DNA from: Nitzschia sp. DOCU1
Lineage: Eukaryota; Bacillariophyta; Bacillariophyceae; Bacillariales; Bacillariaceae
Assembly: GCA_951394045.1 (NCBI GenBank)
Contig: OX595987.1
Coordinates: forward strand, 3,410,001 to 3,474,000
Reading direction: 5' to 3'
Length of the DNA: 64,000 nt
In this document: positions 52,403 to 63,200 of the stretch, piece after piece
Layout of the letters: each line of letters starts with the position of its first letter
Numbering within the stretch: the stretch's first letter is position 1
The notes under the pieces: generated by a model
Databases searched by the model: none
What the model was told of the DNA's origin: nothing
Seen by the model: the letters and a program-made list of their open reading frames with translations, nothing else
Translations under genes and position numbers: made by a program

Positions 52403-52714
52403 TGTTCGATTACGTCATAACGACTGAGTATTTGAGAGCCATTCGAGTGAATCGGCTAACAGGACTCATGTCGGGACCCACCCGGTGGACTTTGAGCGGG
52501 CCGGTCAAACGGCACATAGAGCCAAAGTACCGACGACACAATGGGTGGTCAGCGACGATCTAACGATAGTTCCTTCTACAAAAGGAAGTAATAGAGTAAG
52601 TGGAGGCTCTCCGGAGCCCCACAAACACAACTTATAATTTGGCATTAGCAACGCTATTTTGCTTTATTACTACTTCGCCCGATAGCCGAGCCTGAGAACT
52701 CGACTATTAGTACA
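52403..52714 (+). repeat. 3' LTR
   Basis: 312 bp, identical by eye to the 5' LTR. Its right end lies about 225 bp upstream of the methyltransferase start, in the same orientation, so transcription from this LTR could read into that gene. Confidence 0.97.
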
Positions 52715-52720
52715 CGGAGG
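52715..52720. repeat. Target-site duplication, right
   Basis: CGGAGG, matching 46172-46177. Confidence 0.85.
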
Positions 52721-52939
52721 GTCATTTGGCGCGAAGAAAACAAATAGGCCCTTTCTTTTCGAACTGGTCGTGGAAAATGGTCGCAAACGTTGCCTCGAAA
52801 GTGCTACTGTTTCTAACGGTGTTTTAACGCTCGGTATCTTTTTCCGCGCCGAGGAGGTTTGCTCTTCCCGACCACCCATCATGTCAAGAAAAAATCCAAC
52901 AGCAACATCTCAGACGATGGGGAGAAAATCTTCGCCTAC

Positions 52940-54921
52940 ATGATACAGCGCTTACCCACCACCTCCACACCTGACATGATGAAAAGGAGTCACAGCTGTT
53001 TGTCCGTTGGTGGGACTCTCCAGAGGACAACCGGCATTGTGGGTTTTGCATTATTTCGCCTCTGCTGGATATGTTTGCTGTCTGGGTGGGCAAGGAGCAG
53101 TTCTACTGGTGGCGGCGTACTGGCATTTACCATTCCTCCCACGTCACGATGGTCATCCACCGCACGGTCGGACTCCTTTTTGCAAGTATCATCGGGATCA
53201 TCGCGAAAGACAAATACCGGAAAGAAGAGCGGCAACGGGGGTAACCGACGACAGCCGCAAAATTCCAACCGCAGTGGCGTCCAACAGCAACGACGGTCCC
53301 CCAAAGAAGTTCCGACGCGACCGGTCGTGACAATTTATGAAGACAATCGGAATGACTTTGTCAACCAACAACGACTCCAAAAGGCTAATATCAATTGTGA
53401 ACATTTTGGATCCTGTCCTGGGTGTGTGGTAAATGAGTTTGTCGGTGATGTCGAAATTATTGAATCTGCCAAACGATACTTTTCGAGTACGGCCGTTCGA
53501 CGAAAGCGGTTGGATGTCATGGAAAGTGGCCAAGATTGGGTTGTGGAGGAAACCGATGACGGTTTTTATGAAGTGATTGTGCCTTCGGATGTGACGAAAT
53601 GGCGAACACAAGCCAAATTAGTCGCCGCACCCAAATCGTCGACGTGGGCCAAGGACGGTTGTCGTTTTGGATTGTACCAACGCAGGTCGCACGACGTGTT
53701 GGATATTCCAAAATGTCAAGTTCACCATCCTGCAATCAATCTAGCGGTGGAAGCGTTGGAGAAAGCCACTGCTAAAGTTGGCACTGCAGCGTATACAGAA
53801 GATTCACGGGAGGGAGGATTGCGATATGTTCAGCTAACACTGGAGCGAATTACAGGAAAAGTTTGCCTGACGTTGGTTTGGGCAGTAGCTGACAGCAAAG
53901 ATGCCCAGCCAGGTTTGTCGCGCCTTGCGAAGGAGCTTACCAAATCGAATCCCGACTTGTGGCATAGCATGTGGCTGCATTGCAACGATGGTCCTGGCAA
54001 CAACATTTTCTCCAGAAATCCTCGAAATTGGCATCAAATATCGGGCAATGAGTTCTTGCGAGAACCTTTGGCGGTCGGTGACCAGGGATACCTCTTCTTT
54101 TCGCCCTTGGCATTTCGACAAGGGAATCTGGATGGATTCGACATTCTGGCAACTGATGTGGCCAAAGCCATCCCAAGTGGGAGCAGTGTCTGCGAGTTGT
54201 ATGCTGGGGTCGGACTCTTGGGCATCACTGCACTGGCATATCACTCGAAATATGGAACTGAGCCACTGACGTGGGTGCGATGCAGCGATGAGAATCCTGC
54301 GAATCCCAGATGTTTCTATCGATCAATCAACTCCTTGTAAGTAAGAGTATCCTGAATACAGAAGAAGATATTGTGAGATGTGGCTGACTTTTCCCCCTGG
54401 TGATTGTTTGTTGTTTCTATAGGCCTGCTTCCATAACTGAATATCCTCCCAGCAATTCCTCGGAAAAGAAAGACTTGACATTAGGAGAGATTATGAAAAA
54501 GGTGCAAGCAGGTGAAGATCTAGGATCCGAAGACCGAGTTGGGTCGCGCATCAGCTATACAGTGTCTGACGCTACGGCTGCTCTTCGTGCCGGCCAAGCC
54601 TTGGGTGCATCCGTTTTGGTGGTAGATCCACCCCGCAAAGGTCTGGAGGACGAAGTTCTGGACGAACTGTGCAAACCATTCAATCCAAAACAACCATTCG
54701 TAGAAAGTCCAACCCTGTTGGCCATGTCCGATGAAAGTGTCAACTGGACAAACGATGTCCAGAGGCTGGTCTATGTCAGTTGTGGTTTCGACGCCCTGGC
54801 TCGGGATTGCGATCGCCTTCTGTCGAGTGCTGCTGGATGGACCCTGGAAAGTGCCACAGGTTACGTGCTATTTCCGGGAACCAATCACGTCGAAACCCTG
54901 TGTATATTCCAAAGAACGTAG
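52940..54921 (+). CDS. TrmA/RumA-type RNA m5U methyltransferase, plastid-targeted
   Basis: Exons 52940..54336 and 54423..54921, with an 86-bp GT-AG intron, give 631 aa; 52976 is an alternative ATG. Hydrophobic ALFRLCWICLLSG and GGGVLAFTIPP suggest a plastid signal/transit peptide. The body has a Cys cluster (CEHFGSCPGC) of the RumA FeS-type position, WRTQAKLVAAPKSSTW, the SAM motif CELYAGVGLLG, VLVVDPPRKGL (motif IV) and RLVYVSCGFDALARDC with the catalytic-type Cys. The usual NP of the SCNP motif is changed to GF. The family makes 5-methyluridine in tRNA or rRNA. About 110 residues before the FeS region are low-complexity Ser/Arg/Gln. The Copia element lies directly upstream. Confidence 0.85.
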
Positions 54922-55389
54922 GCGTTGGGTAAACTTGTGCCTTCATTAGTAGTGTAAAGAAGTTCTGTCAGTAGTAACGCTGGAGTAGTGATTTCAGAGG
55001 AATTCGAAGAAGTCAAGCACGACTCAATCGATTCTTGCGTGTTGTGCGCGTCAACGATCACGTTAGTTTCACGTGGAGCTCGTTTGGACCTTTTGTCGGC
55101 ATCAGGTGTCTGACGTCCGTCAATCGCTTTCTCGCCATTTTCCCCGGCGTGGTGCGCCGGCTTCATCATCGTTGCGCGCGCATCGAATTTAGTGATGTGT
55201 TCTTCCTTTTGTTGGCATCGCACATCCACCAGACCACCCACACGTTTCATATCTCTCCACTCCCCAGGTGGTAATCCCTATCTTTGAGGACTAGCGGCAC
55301 AGTGAAGCTTTGTTTCATTTCTCGTTGGTGTCTTCTAGAGTGAAGGAATTTTGAGAGAGACTGGTCATACTTATTTTGACGAGAAGGAT
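54922..55389. other. Intergenic, promoter of valyl-tRNA synthetase
   Basis: No gene seen. Short frames only. Confidence 0.45.
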
Positions 55390-58300
55390 ATGCCTCATCA
55401 ATTAACAACTCACAGCAGGAGGAGGCAACCCGCCATTGGAAGATCCAAGAAGATGGTGACGACTTGGCTGTGTGTCTCTTCTTCTTTCACGGGTGTCCAG
55501 GCATTCGTGAGAAGCTCGGCGGCCAGGTCGAGAGCCTTTGGGTTAGTTGCCAAGAGTCCTCGTTTGGAACGAAGTTTGCCGACGTCCCGTCTGAACTTTC
55601 CTACGACGAGATCGGCTACTGTCGAAAAGCTTGTGGAATATGATGTTCTAAATAAGGAACGGGGCTTGGAATCTTACACACCGACTGACTTTGAGAAGGA
55701 AATCTACTCGTGGTGGGAGAACGCTGGATGCTTCAAGCCTGATGCCAAGCAAAAACCGTCGGGCGATGGTTCACAGAAAAAGCCGTACGTCTTGCCGATG
55801 CCCCCTCCGAATGTCACTGGAAGATTGCACATGGGACATGCAATTTTCGTTGCGCTTCAAGACGTCTTGGCTAGGTTTCATCGCATGAGAGGGCGGCCTG
55901 TGTTGTGGCTACCCGGTAAGTTGGACAATGTTGTAGTGCTATTTTCATCGTCGTCGTAGAGACTGACCGTTTTGGATTGCCAAAGGAACCGACCATGCTG
56001 GTATTGCCACTCAGCTGCAGGTGGAGAAATTGTTGATTTCTGAAGGCACTACCAGAGATGAGGTGGGTCGTGACGCATTTCTAGAGCGTGTCTGGGAGTA
56101 TAAGGCAGAACAAGGTGGCCATATCACGCGACAATTGCGATCTTTGGGGGCATCTGCAGATTGGAGTCGAGAACGATTCACGATGGATGCGGACTTGTGT
56201 GACGCGGTATCGGAAGCCTTTGTGCGTTTGCATGAGAAGGGGTTGGTCTATCGTGGTGAATACATGGTCAACTGGGCGCCGATGTTGAAGACTGCTGTAA
56301 GCGACCTTGAGGTGGAGTACTCGGAGGAAGAAGGCAAGCTGTACTACTTCAAGTACATGGTTGATGGAAGTGATGGTAAGTTATACTTTGATGCTGGTGT
56401 AACAAGGTAAAATATCCAATCGACACAAGATCGCAGCTAAAACTATTGTTTGGCGCTACCAAGAATTCCTACCAGTTGCAACGACTCGACCCGAAACGAT
56501 TATGGGAGACACGGCTGTCTGCGTTCACCCTGAAGATGAGCGATATAAAAGTCTGGTTGGAAAAATGGCCGTTGTTCCCATGGGCGGTGGAAGGACAATC
56601 CCCATTATTGCGGATGAGTATGTGGACATGGAGTTTGGTACTGGCGCGCTCAAGATCACTCCTGGCCACGACCCCAACGACTACGCCATCGGGAAGAAGT
56701 TTGATCTCCCAATCATTAACATTATGAACAAAGATGGATCCATGAATGCGAATGCAGGGCAATATGATGGACTGGATAGATTCGAGGCACGTGAAAAGTT
56801 GTGGACTGATATGGAGGCAGAAGGATTGACCATCAAGGTGGACCCACACATGCAGCGAGTTCCCCGTTCACAACGCGGAGGTGAAATTATTGAGCCTCTT
56901 GTGAGTAGTCAATGGTTTGTCAAGACAGAGGGAATGGGTGCAAAGGCATTGAAGGCTGTTCAGGATGGCGACATTAAGATCGTTCCCCAAAGATTCGACA
57001 AAATTTGGTACAACTGGTTGACGGACATTCATGATTGGTGTGTCTCCCGTCAGCTTTGGTGGGGTCACCGCATCCCTGTCTGGTACGTTGGTGAGACTGG
57101 AGAATCGGAGTATATTGCCGCGCGAAACGATGAGGAGGCGAGAAAGAAGGCCATTGCGGCAGGCCACCCGGAAGATGTTGTCTTGAGACAGGAGGAAGAT
57201 GTTCTTGATACATGGTTTAGCTCCGGCCTCTGGCCGTTTGCTACACTAGGCTGGCCAGCAAATGAAGGAGACAAGGACTCCGACTTGGGGCGATTCTACC
57301 CGGCGACTTGCTTGGAGACTGGATACGATATTCTTTTCTTTTGGGTAGCTAGAATGGTCATGATGGGAATCGAGCTGACTGGAAAGAGCCCATTTGACGT
57401 TGTCTACCTCCACGGTCTGGTACGAGCCGCGGATGGTAGCAAGATGTCCAAGACCAAGGGCAACGTCATCGACCCACTCGACACGGTGGCAGAATATGGC
57501 GCTGACAGTTTACGATACTCCCTTGTGACTGGAGTGACGCCTGGTCAAGTAAGTTACAGCGGTTTCCTTTTGAAGATATTTTTTATTCGGAAGAAAACGT
57601 CGCTGACACTTGTTTTGTTTTGTAGGATATCCCGTTGAATATGGAGAAGATTGAAGCAAATCGAAACTTTGCAAACAAACTCTGGAATATCTGCAAATTC
57701 GTCAGCAGCAATGCATTGAAGGATCTCAATGAGGATGAGCTCAAAGCATTTGGAGTTTCGGGACCGATCACTCAAGAGGAATTCGATGGTCTTTCACTCC
57801 CTGAAAAGTATATTGTATCAGAATGTCATTCGCTTGTGGCCAGTGTAACGGCTGATATTGAGAAGTATCAATTGGGTGCGGCCGGCAGCAAAGTGTACGA
57901 GTTCTTGTGGGACAAATTCGCAGACTGGTATGTGGAGATCTCCAAGACGCGTTTGTATGAAGGTGCTGGAGGAGGCGGCGTGGAAGAGGTCCAGGCGGCA
58001 CGACGAGTCTTGGTGTACATTCTCGATACATCGCTACGTCTCCTTCACCCCTACATGCCCTTTGTTACGGAGCAGCTATGGCACCATCTCCCACGGGCAG
58101 AACCGTCGGCAGACGCCGCGGCTCATGCGTTGATGCTATCGGATTGGCCACAAATGGACGACGCAAGTCCTCTTGTAACCAGCGATCAAGCCGTCAACAC
58201 GTTTGCATGCTTCCAAGCCCTGACACGTAGTATTCGAAACGCCCGAGCCGAATACAATGTCGAACCAGGCAAACGTATAAGTGCCATTGTAGTCGCCTCT

Positions 58301-58690
58301 GGTGACCTGAAGATAGAGCTCGCCAAGGAACTCAAGTCGTTGGTTGCTCTGGCCAAGTTGGACCCTGACCAGGTGAGCGTTGTAGATCGAGATAGTGACG
58401 AGGCAAAAGCTGCCGCTTCCGAAAAATCTGTTCAATTGGTAGTCCAAGATGGAGTCGAAGCCTACCTCCCCTTGTCAGGATTGATTGATCCTGTAAAAGA
58501 ACGCAAGAGACTGGAAAAGCAACAAGAAAAGTTGGAAAAGGAAATTCAAAAATTGGCGGGTCGTCTCAACTCTCCCGGATTTGTGGACAAGGCTCCCCCT
58601 GAGGTTGTCGACAAGGCCAAAGCGGAACTTGCAGAATTAGAAGATCAAGCCAAGAAGGTTCAAACGAGTCTGGAGGCTCTTCCTGTGTAA
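55390..58690 (+). CDS. valS: Valyl-tRNA synthetase, organellar
   Basis: Exons 55390..55915, 55986..56375, 56437..57548 and 57626..58690 give 1030 aa; all introns are GT-AG (70, 61 and 77 bp). It charges tRNA-Val. Signatures: [20 protein letters not shown] (HIGH motif as HMGH), [15 protein letters not shown], editing domain [20 protein letters not shown] and [72 protein letters not shown] (KMSKS as KMSKT), anticodon-binding region and a C-terminal coiled coil ([18 protein letters not shown]) typical of bacterial-type ValRS. A second ATG at 55453 starts a plastid-like signal ([18 protein letters not shown]); the first adds 21 basic residues, so dual targeting is possible. Confidence 0.95.
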
Positions 58691-58936
58691 GAAGTAGATA
58701 ACGATAGGACAGACTATTGGTATAGCTGCTAACGTCTTGCTTGACTACACTTGTCGATGCTATCTGGCGAGCTACACTCAAGTTGAGTGATGATGGTGTA
58801 AATGCCGTCAGTAGCAAAACAACAAATGAGATTAGGATGATCTATTCTATGAAAACTGCTACGACCGGCCGTTTCGCTACACAGAGCTCCCTGATTATTG
58901 AGCCGACAACAGCAACTTTTCTACAACCTCACTCTG

Positions 58937-59719
58937 TTATCGCTTGGCAAGAATCGGAAGCGACCATGCCTTGAGTCCCGACTGGTACTGCCCCGGCATG
59001 TGTTGTGTATCTCCATAATATTCCATTTCCCATGGTCCATATCCGCCAGTAATCTCATTCTCGGAAGATTCATGATGAACTCGAGAAAACTTGGTAATTC
59101 CACCCAGTGGCCAGGGACTCAAGGACGATGTTTGTAGCGTCTTACCTTCCAAATACACTGCCATGGCTTGATCACACGGTGCGTGACTGACAATGACAAA
59201 GCTTCTACCGTTCCGAGCTCTTTCGGTGATCAGACGGTCCAAAGTGGTGGCACATCGTTGAAACAAATCTTGCTCGGATTCTTCGACAAAGTCGGCAGGA
59301 GGATGACAATTCGACTGTGGATTCACACTTGTATAAGTCACATCGACACTCGGAAAGTCTTGCGCGAGTTCTTGCAGAGTCTTGGGATACGTGACGACGC
59401 CATTCGGTTCCACCAACAAGGACTTTTGTTGCCATTCGGTCAAACCTTCTTCGACTCGGACTTGTGTGTTCGGCAACGTATTGGCAATGATTTGAGCCGT
59501 CTCAGTGGTCCGAGTGAACGGAGAACTGTACACATGAACTTGTTCTTCCGGACACGACGTGGTCACGTCTTGTGCCAAACGACCGGCAATGGCTTGCGCA
59601 TGTTCCAGGCCCTCGGTCGGATCGAGAGGAGAATTGAAGGGTCCTTCAAATTCCACCAGGGGAAACTTGGTCAGTCCATAGCGGACGATCCAGATACTTT
59701 GCTTCTTTGGTGGACTCAT
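58937..59719 (-). CDS. Histidine-phosphatase-fold protein with RHG changed to RYG
   Basis: 260 aa. The phosphoglycerate-mutase/histidine-phosphatase fold is recognisable: IWIVRYGLTKFPL at residues 9-21, VYSSPFTRTTETAQIIA (second Arg), a Glu-containing loop (VEEGLTEWQ), and VIVSHAPCDQAMAVYL, which carries the second His. The first motif should read RHG with the phospho-accepting His; here residue 14 is Tyr, so classical catalysis should be lost. The rest of the fold is intact, and the frame has no lesion. It may be a pseudophosphatase, or the TFIIIC-tau55/UBASH3-type branch, where activity is altered. No signal peptide; probably cytosolic. Confidence 0.78.
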   Translation of the reverse strand: MSPPKKQSIWIVRYGLTKFPLVEFEGPFNSPLDPTEGLEHAQAIAGRLAQDVTTSCPEEQVHVYSSPFTRTTETAQIIANTLPNTQVRVEEGLTEWQQKSLLVEPNGVVTYPKTLQELAQDFPSVDVTYTSVNPQSNCHPPADFVEESEQDLFQRCATTLDRLITERARNGRSFVIVSHAPCDQAMAVYLEGKTLQTSSLSPWPLGGITKFSRVHHESSENEITGGYGPWEMEYYGDTQHMPGQYQSGLKAWSLPILAKR

Positions 59720-60219
59720 AGTGAAAGTGATGTGCTTTCTTTTCGATGCCAGAGAGAAATGAAAGTAAGTGGTGCCTTTCTACATAAGATTCAGTTTGTG
59801 GTATTTGGGCGGACCCGAGCGAGCACTACAGTACAATACTCCATTGCACGAAGGTCCATCGCGGGTTGACGTTGCGTTTTTGCTTTTTTTTGGCATCCAC
59901 AACTCCGCGTCCATCCTCCATCGGGCCTTCGTCAGTTTCCGACTCCCACGCCAGCCCGCCACGCGCGGGAGCATCGCCCGAATCTGGCGCGCTCGTTCCC
60001 CCAAGTGCGTTCCACGTGGAACATACTCTTTCTCTTCTACATCCATGGAGCAACAATTTTGTAGTGGAGCATAGTTGCTTTAGAACTCTACTAGAGCGAT
60101 TCCCTATCACTAATAGTACACATAAAAATTGTTCAATCTATCCCCTGTTCATACCCGAGAAAGTTACACTCCAACTCTAGCAATCAGCCATGTAGTAGTT
60201 GGACCATAAAGATCAGCAG
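59720..60219. other. Intergenic, no gene seen
   Basis: 500 bp between the histidine-phosphatase start and the cyclase-PDE 3' end. Includes a palindrome TTCCACGTGGAA near 60010. Confidence 0.45.
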
Positions 60220-63200
60220 CTAGCATTCTTCAGCGTTCACCTCTGCAATCAATGATGCGACCACTTCCCGACCGCGTTGCACCCATTCCGCCTTGTTGTT
60301 AAGGGCATACTGAAGATATTCGTCGCTAGACACCCCAAAGACTCCACACTCCTTGAGCTTCTTTGCTAGCGGAATGATATAAAAATCGAAAAATCCAATT
60401 TCGCCTTGGTACCAGAACTCGGAAGGATCCTTGGTGGCACCACGGCCAAGCTTCCACGCTCGATACATTTCTTTGAACAGTCTAGCATTCCACTTTTGAT
60501 ACACATTCCAATGTTGCATCGTGTGACTCACGTCGCTAGCCTGAATCAAGTGCTCAATGACGATGGTAGCCTTGCGATTCACTGCTTCTCTCGACGTATC
60601 ATGGTTCTCGGCATCAGTTTGAGTGAACGCCTTCTCCCAGCGGCCATTTCGTAGCTTTTTCAAATCAGGATCCATAATATTGGTAGCCATAACAGCGTTC
60701 ACAATGAGCTGGTGGAATCGGCCAAGCTCGGCGTCGTCTCGGCATAACGTAGCAACCAATGGCCAGTACTTTTCCGTCATGAGCAAGTCCCATGCTTGAT
60801 CGACCGAGTTTTGCTCGGCCAGACTCTTTCCACCGTATCGCTCCATAAGGGGATCGGCTTTGGCAATCAGGGTATTATTCGTCACGCCTTGATGATCTAC
60901 ATCGTGAATCAGAGCCGACAATACGCAGGCAAACTGGGTCAACGGCGAACTGGTGATCCCGTACGTGTGGTCATGCAACATGTCGATTGCTTGCTCTCCG
61001 TCCATAAAGTCCATATCCGAGGGGGCAACAATGCGACTCAAAAGTTTTGCTACGCTCATGGTGACATGGCTGGCGTGTTCGAAGAAATGGAAGGAATTGC
61101 TGCGGTACATCTTGGCCAAGGACGCGACGTAGTCGTGTACAAGCTGGACAATGGCGGGATCTAGCTTGATTGTATTGGGATCGACCGCACGGCCGCCATG
61201 CGTCTTCTCGGGAAGTTCAATAATCTCAACAACTTCGTCCAAAGGATTTGTTCCTTTGGGCGTCCATTGTGGCATCTTGATTGCAGCATGCGATTGTCGT
61301 TTTTGCTTGTTGTCTCCCCGCCAGGCGACGATTTGCTTGATCAGTCGAACCAGAACATCTGAGGAGCAAAAAAGTATTAGTTTGTAAACTCAACATTTTG
61401 GGCAAAATATTCCTTTTGGATACTCACCAACATTCCATGCAACAAGACGCTGGGTCTTCAAGCCCTCATCAACACGAATCGTCGGTAGTTTTGAGGCTGA
61501 ACCAGCTGGGGATGAGCTTGATTGACCCTCAGTACCAGGGTCACTTCGTGATGTTTTGACCACGTTCAACCAAAACGTCTTCATGGCGCCCTTTCCTTTC
61601 AAATGGACACAATCCTCCCGCTCGCGAAGCCAGTCTCCGTGGCCGGCGCTGATGATCAAAGCCACCGTAGCCTCCGAAATATGGATTTCGTTGCCTTTTC
61701 CTGAGCTTTCCAATCTGGCAGCTGTGTTGACCGTATCTCCAAATAGCTAAAATCTCGAGCGCTCTCCCCGAAGCACGCCGGCAGTAATGGGGCCCGAATG
61801 CAACCCCACACGGATGCGCAAATCGCCTGTGTCAGGACCAACGTGGACAGGTGAGTCATCATCCCAAACAATGATCTATCCTAACCCTAACATGTATCAT
61901 ACCTGTGTCTGGACCTAGAGTCAACTCGAGCTGTTTCGAGAGTGCAATGTGCTCCGCAATACAATCACGTGCAAAACGGGCCATTACCATGGCATGATCC
62001 TTTCGTGGGTCCGGCAAGCCCGCCACAGCAACGTAGCAATCGCCGCTATATCAAGATATACGAAGCAGAAAGGGAGTGAGTCGAGAGGGAATCGAATCGA
62101 ATAGGCTTGTGCGGAGATGGCTCCTGCTCGCGGGCACAGATGCTTGCACTTACACAGTTTCCACTTTGAACACTCGTCTCCGGGAAGTGACTGTATCGAA
62201 CGCATGGTAAATGGTTTCCAAGAGAGTAAAAACTTGGGAGGGCTTGCGTACTGAGCTCCAAGCTGTGAATCCCTTGATGTCTGCCATCAAAACAGTGCAC
62301 TGGAAAGCGGGCAAGTGTAAGCATCAGAAATCATTTCATTTTAAAATAATCCTCTTATCACTCACCTCAGGAAACAAATTGGCGATAGGACCAGAAGAAG
62401 TGAAATCGACATTGCCTTGGGAACGTGCTGACGGATCCATGAAGCTATTTGCAGTTTTGGCCGTGCTTACCATGCTTGGTAGCTTTGTGGCATTTCCCTG
62501 GACCGGCGCAGCCATCAATTGATCGCGAACCTTACGGGGGAAGATTGAAGAGACGATAGCTGTACTCCTTTGGGCAGTTTCTAAGACCACGCGTTGTCGT
62601 CGCTCACTGTGTATCCGAGAGAATGAAGTCAGTCTGGTGTACTGCACAGCTACAACTCTTCATGTCTTGAACTTACACCATCATGTCATAAATCATGAAC
62701 ACGCCAGCAGTAAAGAGAAAGACAGCACCAACGACCATGGAAATGGCAAGTGGAAAGATATCATTGTAATAATCATCCATCTCCTCAGTTGGGTATACTC
62801 GGATGGAGTATTGGCATAACTCTTGGTTCAAAGTCAATGAAATAGTGTTCTTCTCGGCCACAAAGTCTTCGCCGTCGAGTTCCATTACTTGCACCATATT
62901 TTCATACTCATCGCTGACAAGGGCTCCCTCACCGGTGTAATGAGCCTCGGAGTCACGGATTTCATAAGTGAAAGGCCCATCACATGTATTCTCCAGGACT
63001 ACTCGGATTGGCTTGTCGCTTTGAATGTTGTCAAAGTAGCTGCTCCACTTGATGATGGCCGTCAAAACAGCAACTGTTTTTCGGTCATCTTCAAATGAGT
63101 CTACCACAGGAACGTATACACTAGACATGGGTTCTCCGTTGTACTCTACCCACTTCCCGGTGTCAAAGCTCAAAATGTAGGCAAAGAAGCTGGTAGGCAG

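Larger units (their letters stand above)
46178..52714 (+). mobile_element. Complete Copia-type LTR retrotransposon (CoDi-like)
   Basis: 6537 bp, bounded by identical 312-bp LTRs with TG...CA ends and a CGGAGG target duplication. Gene order is gag, protease, integrase, reverse transcriptase, RNase H, the Ty1/copia order. Both ORFs are free of lesions except the single UGA between them. PBS-like sequence is at 46488-46505 and a purine-rich tract (AAAAGAGGGAG, 52392-52402) lies directly before the 3' LTR. The element lies in the short region between the BTB paralog 2 and methyltransferase start codons, both of which point away from it. LTR identity says insertion was recent; the element is probably competent. 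Confidence 0.97.

Noticed and set aside
61747..61776. A 30-nt GT-AG intron that would remove the TAG
   Set aside because: It would delete the conserved VLRGERSRF segment and is far shorter than every other intron here (61 bp or more).
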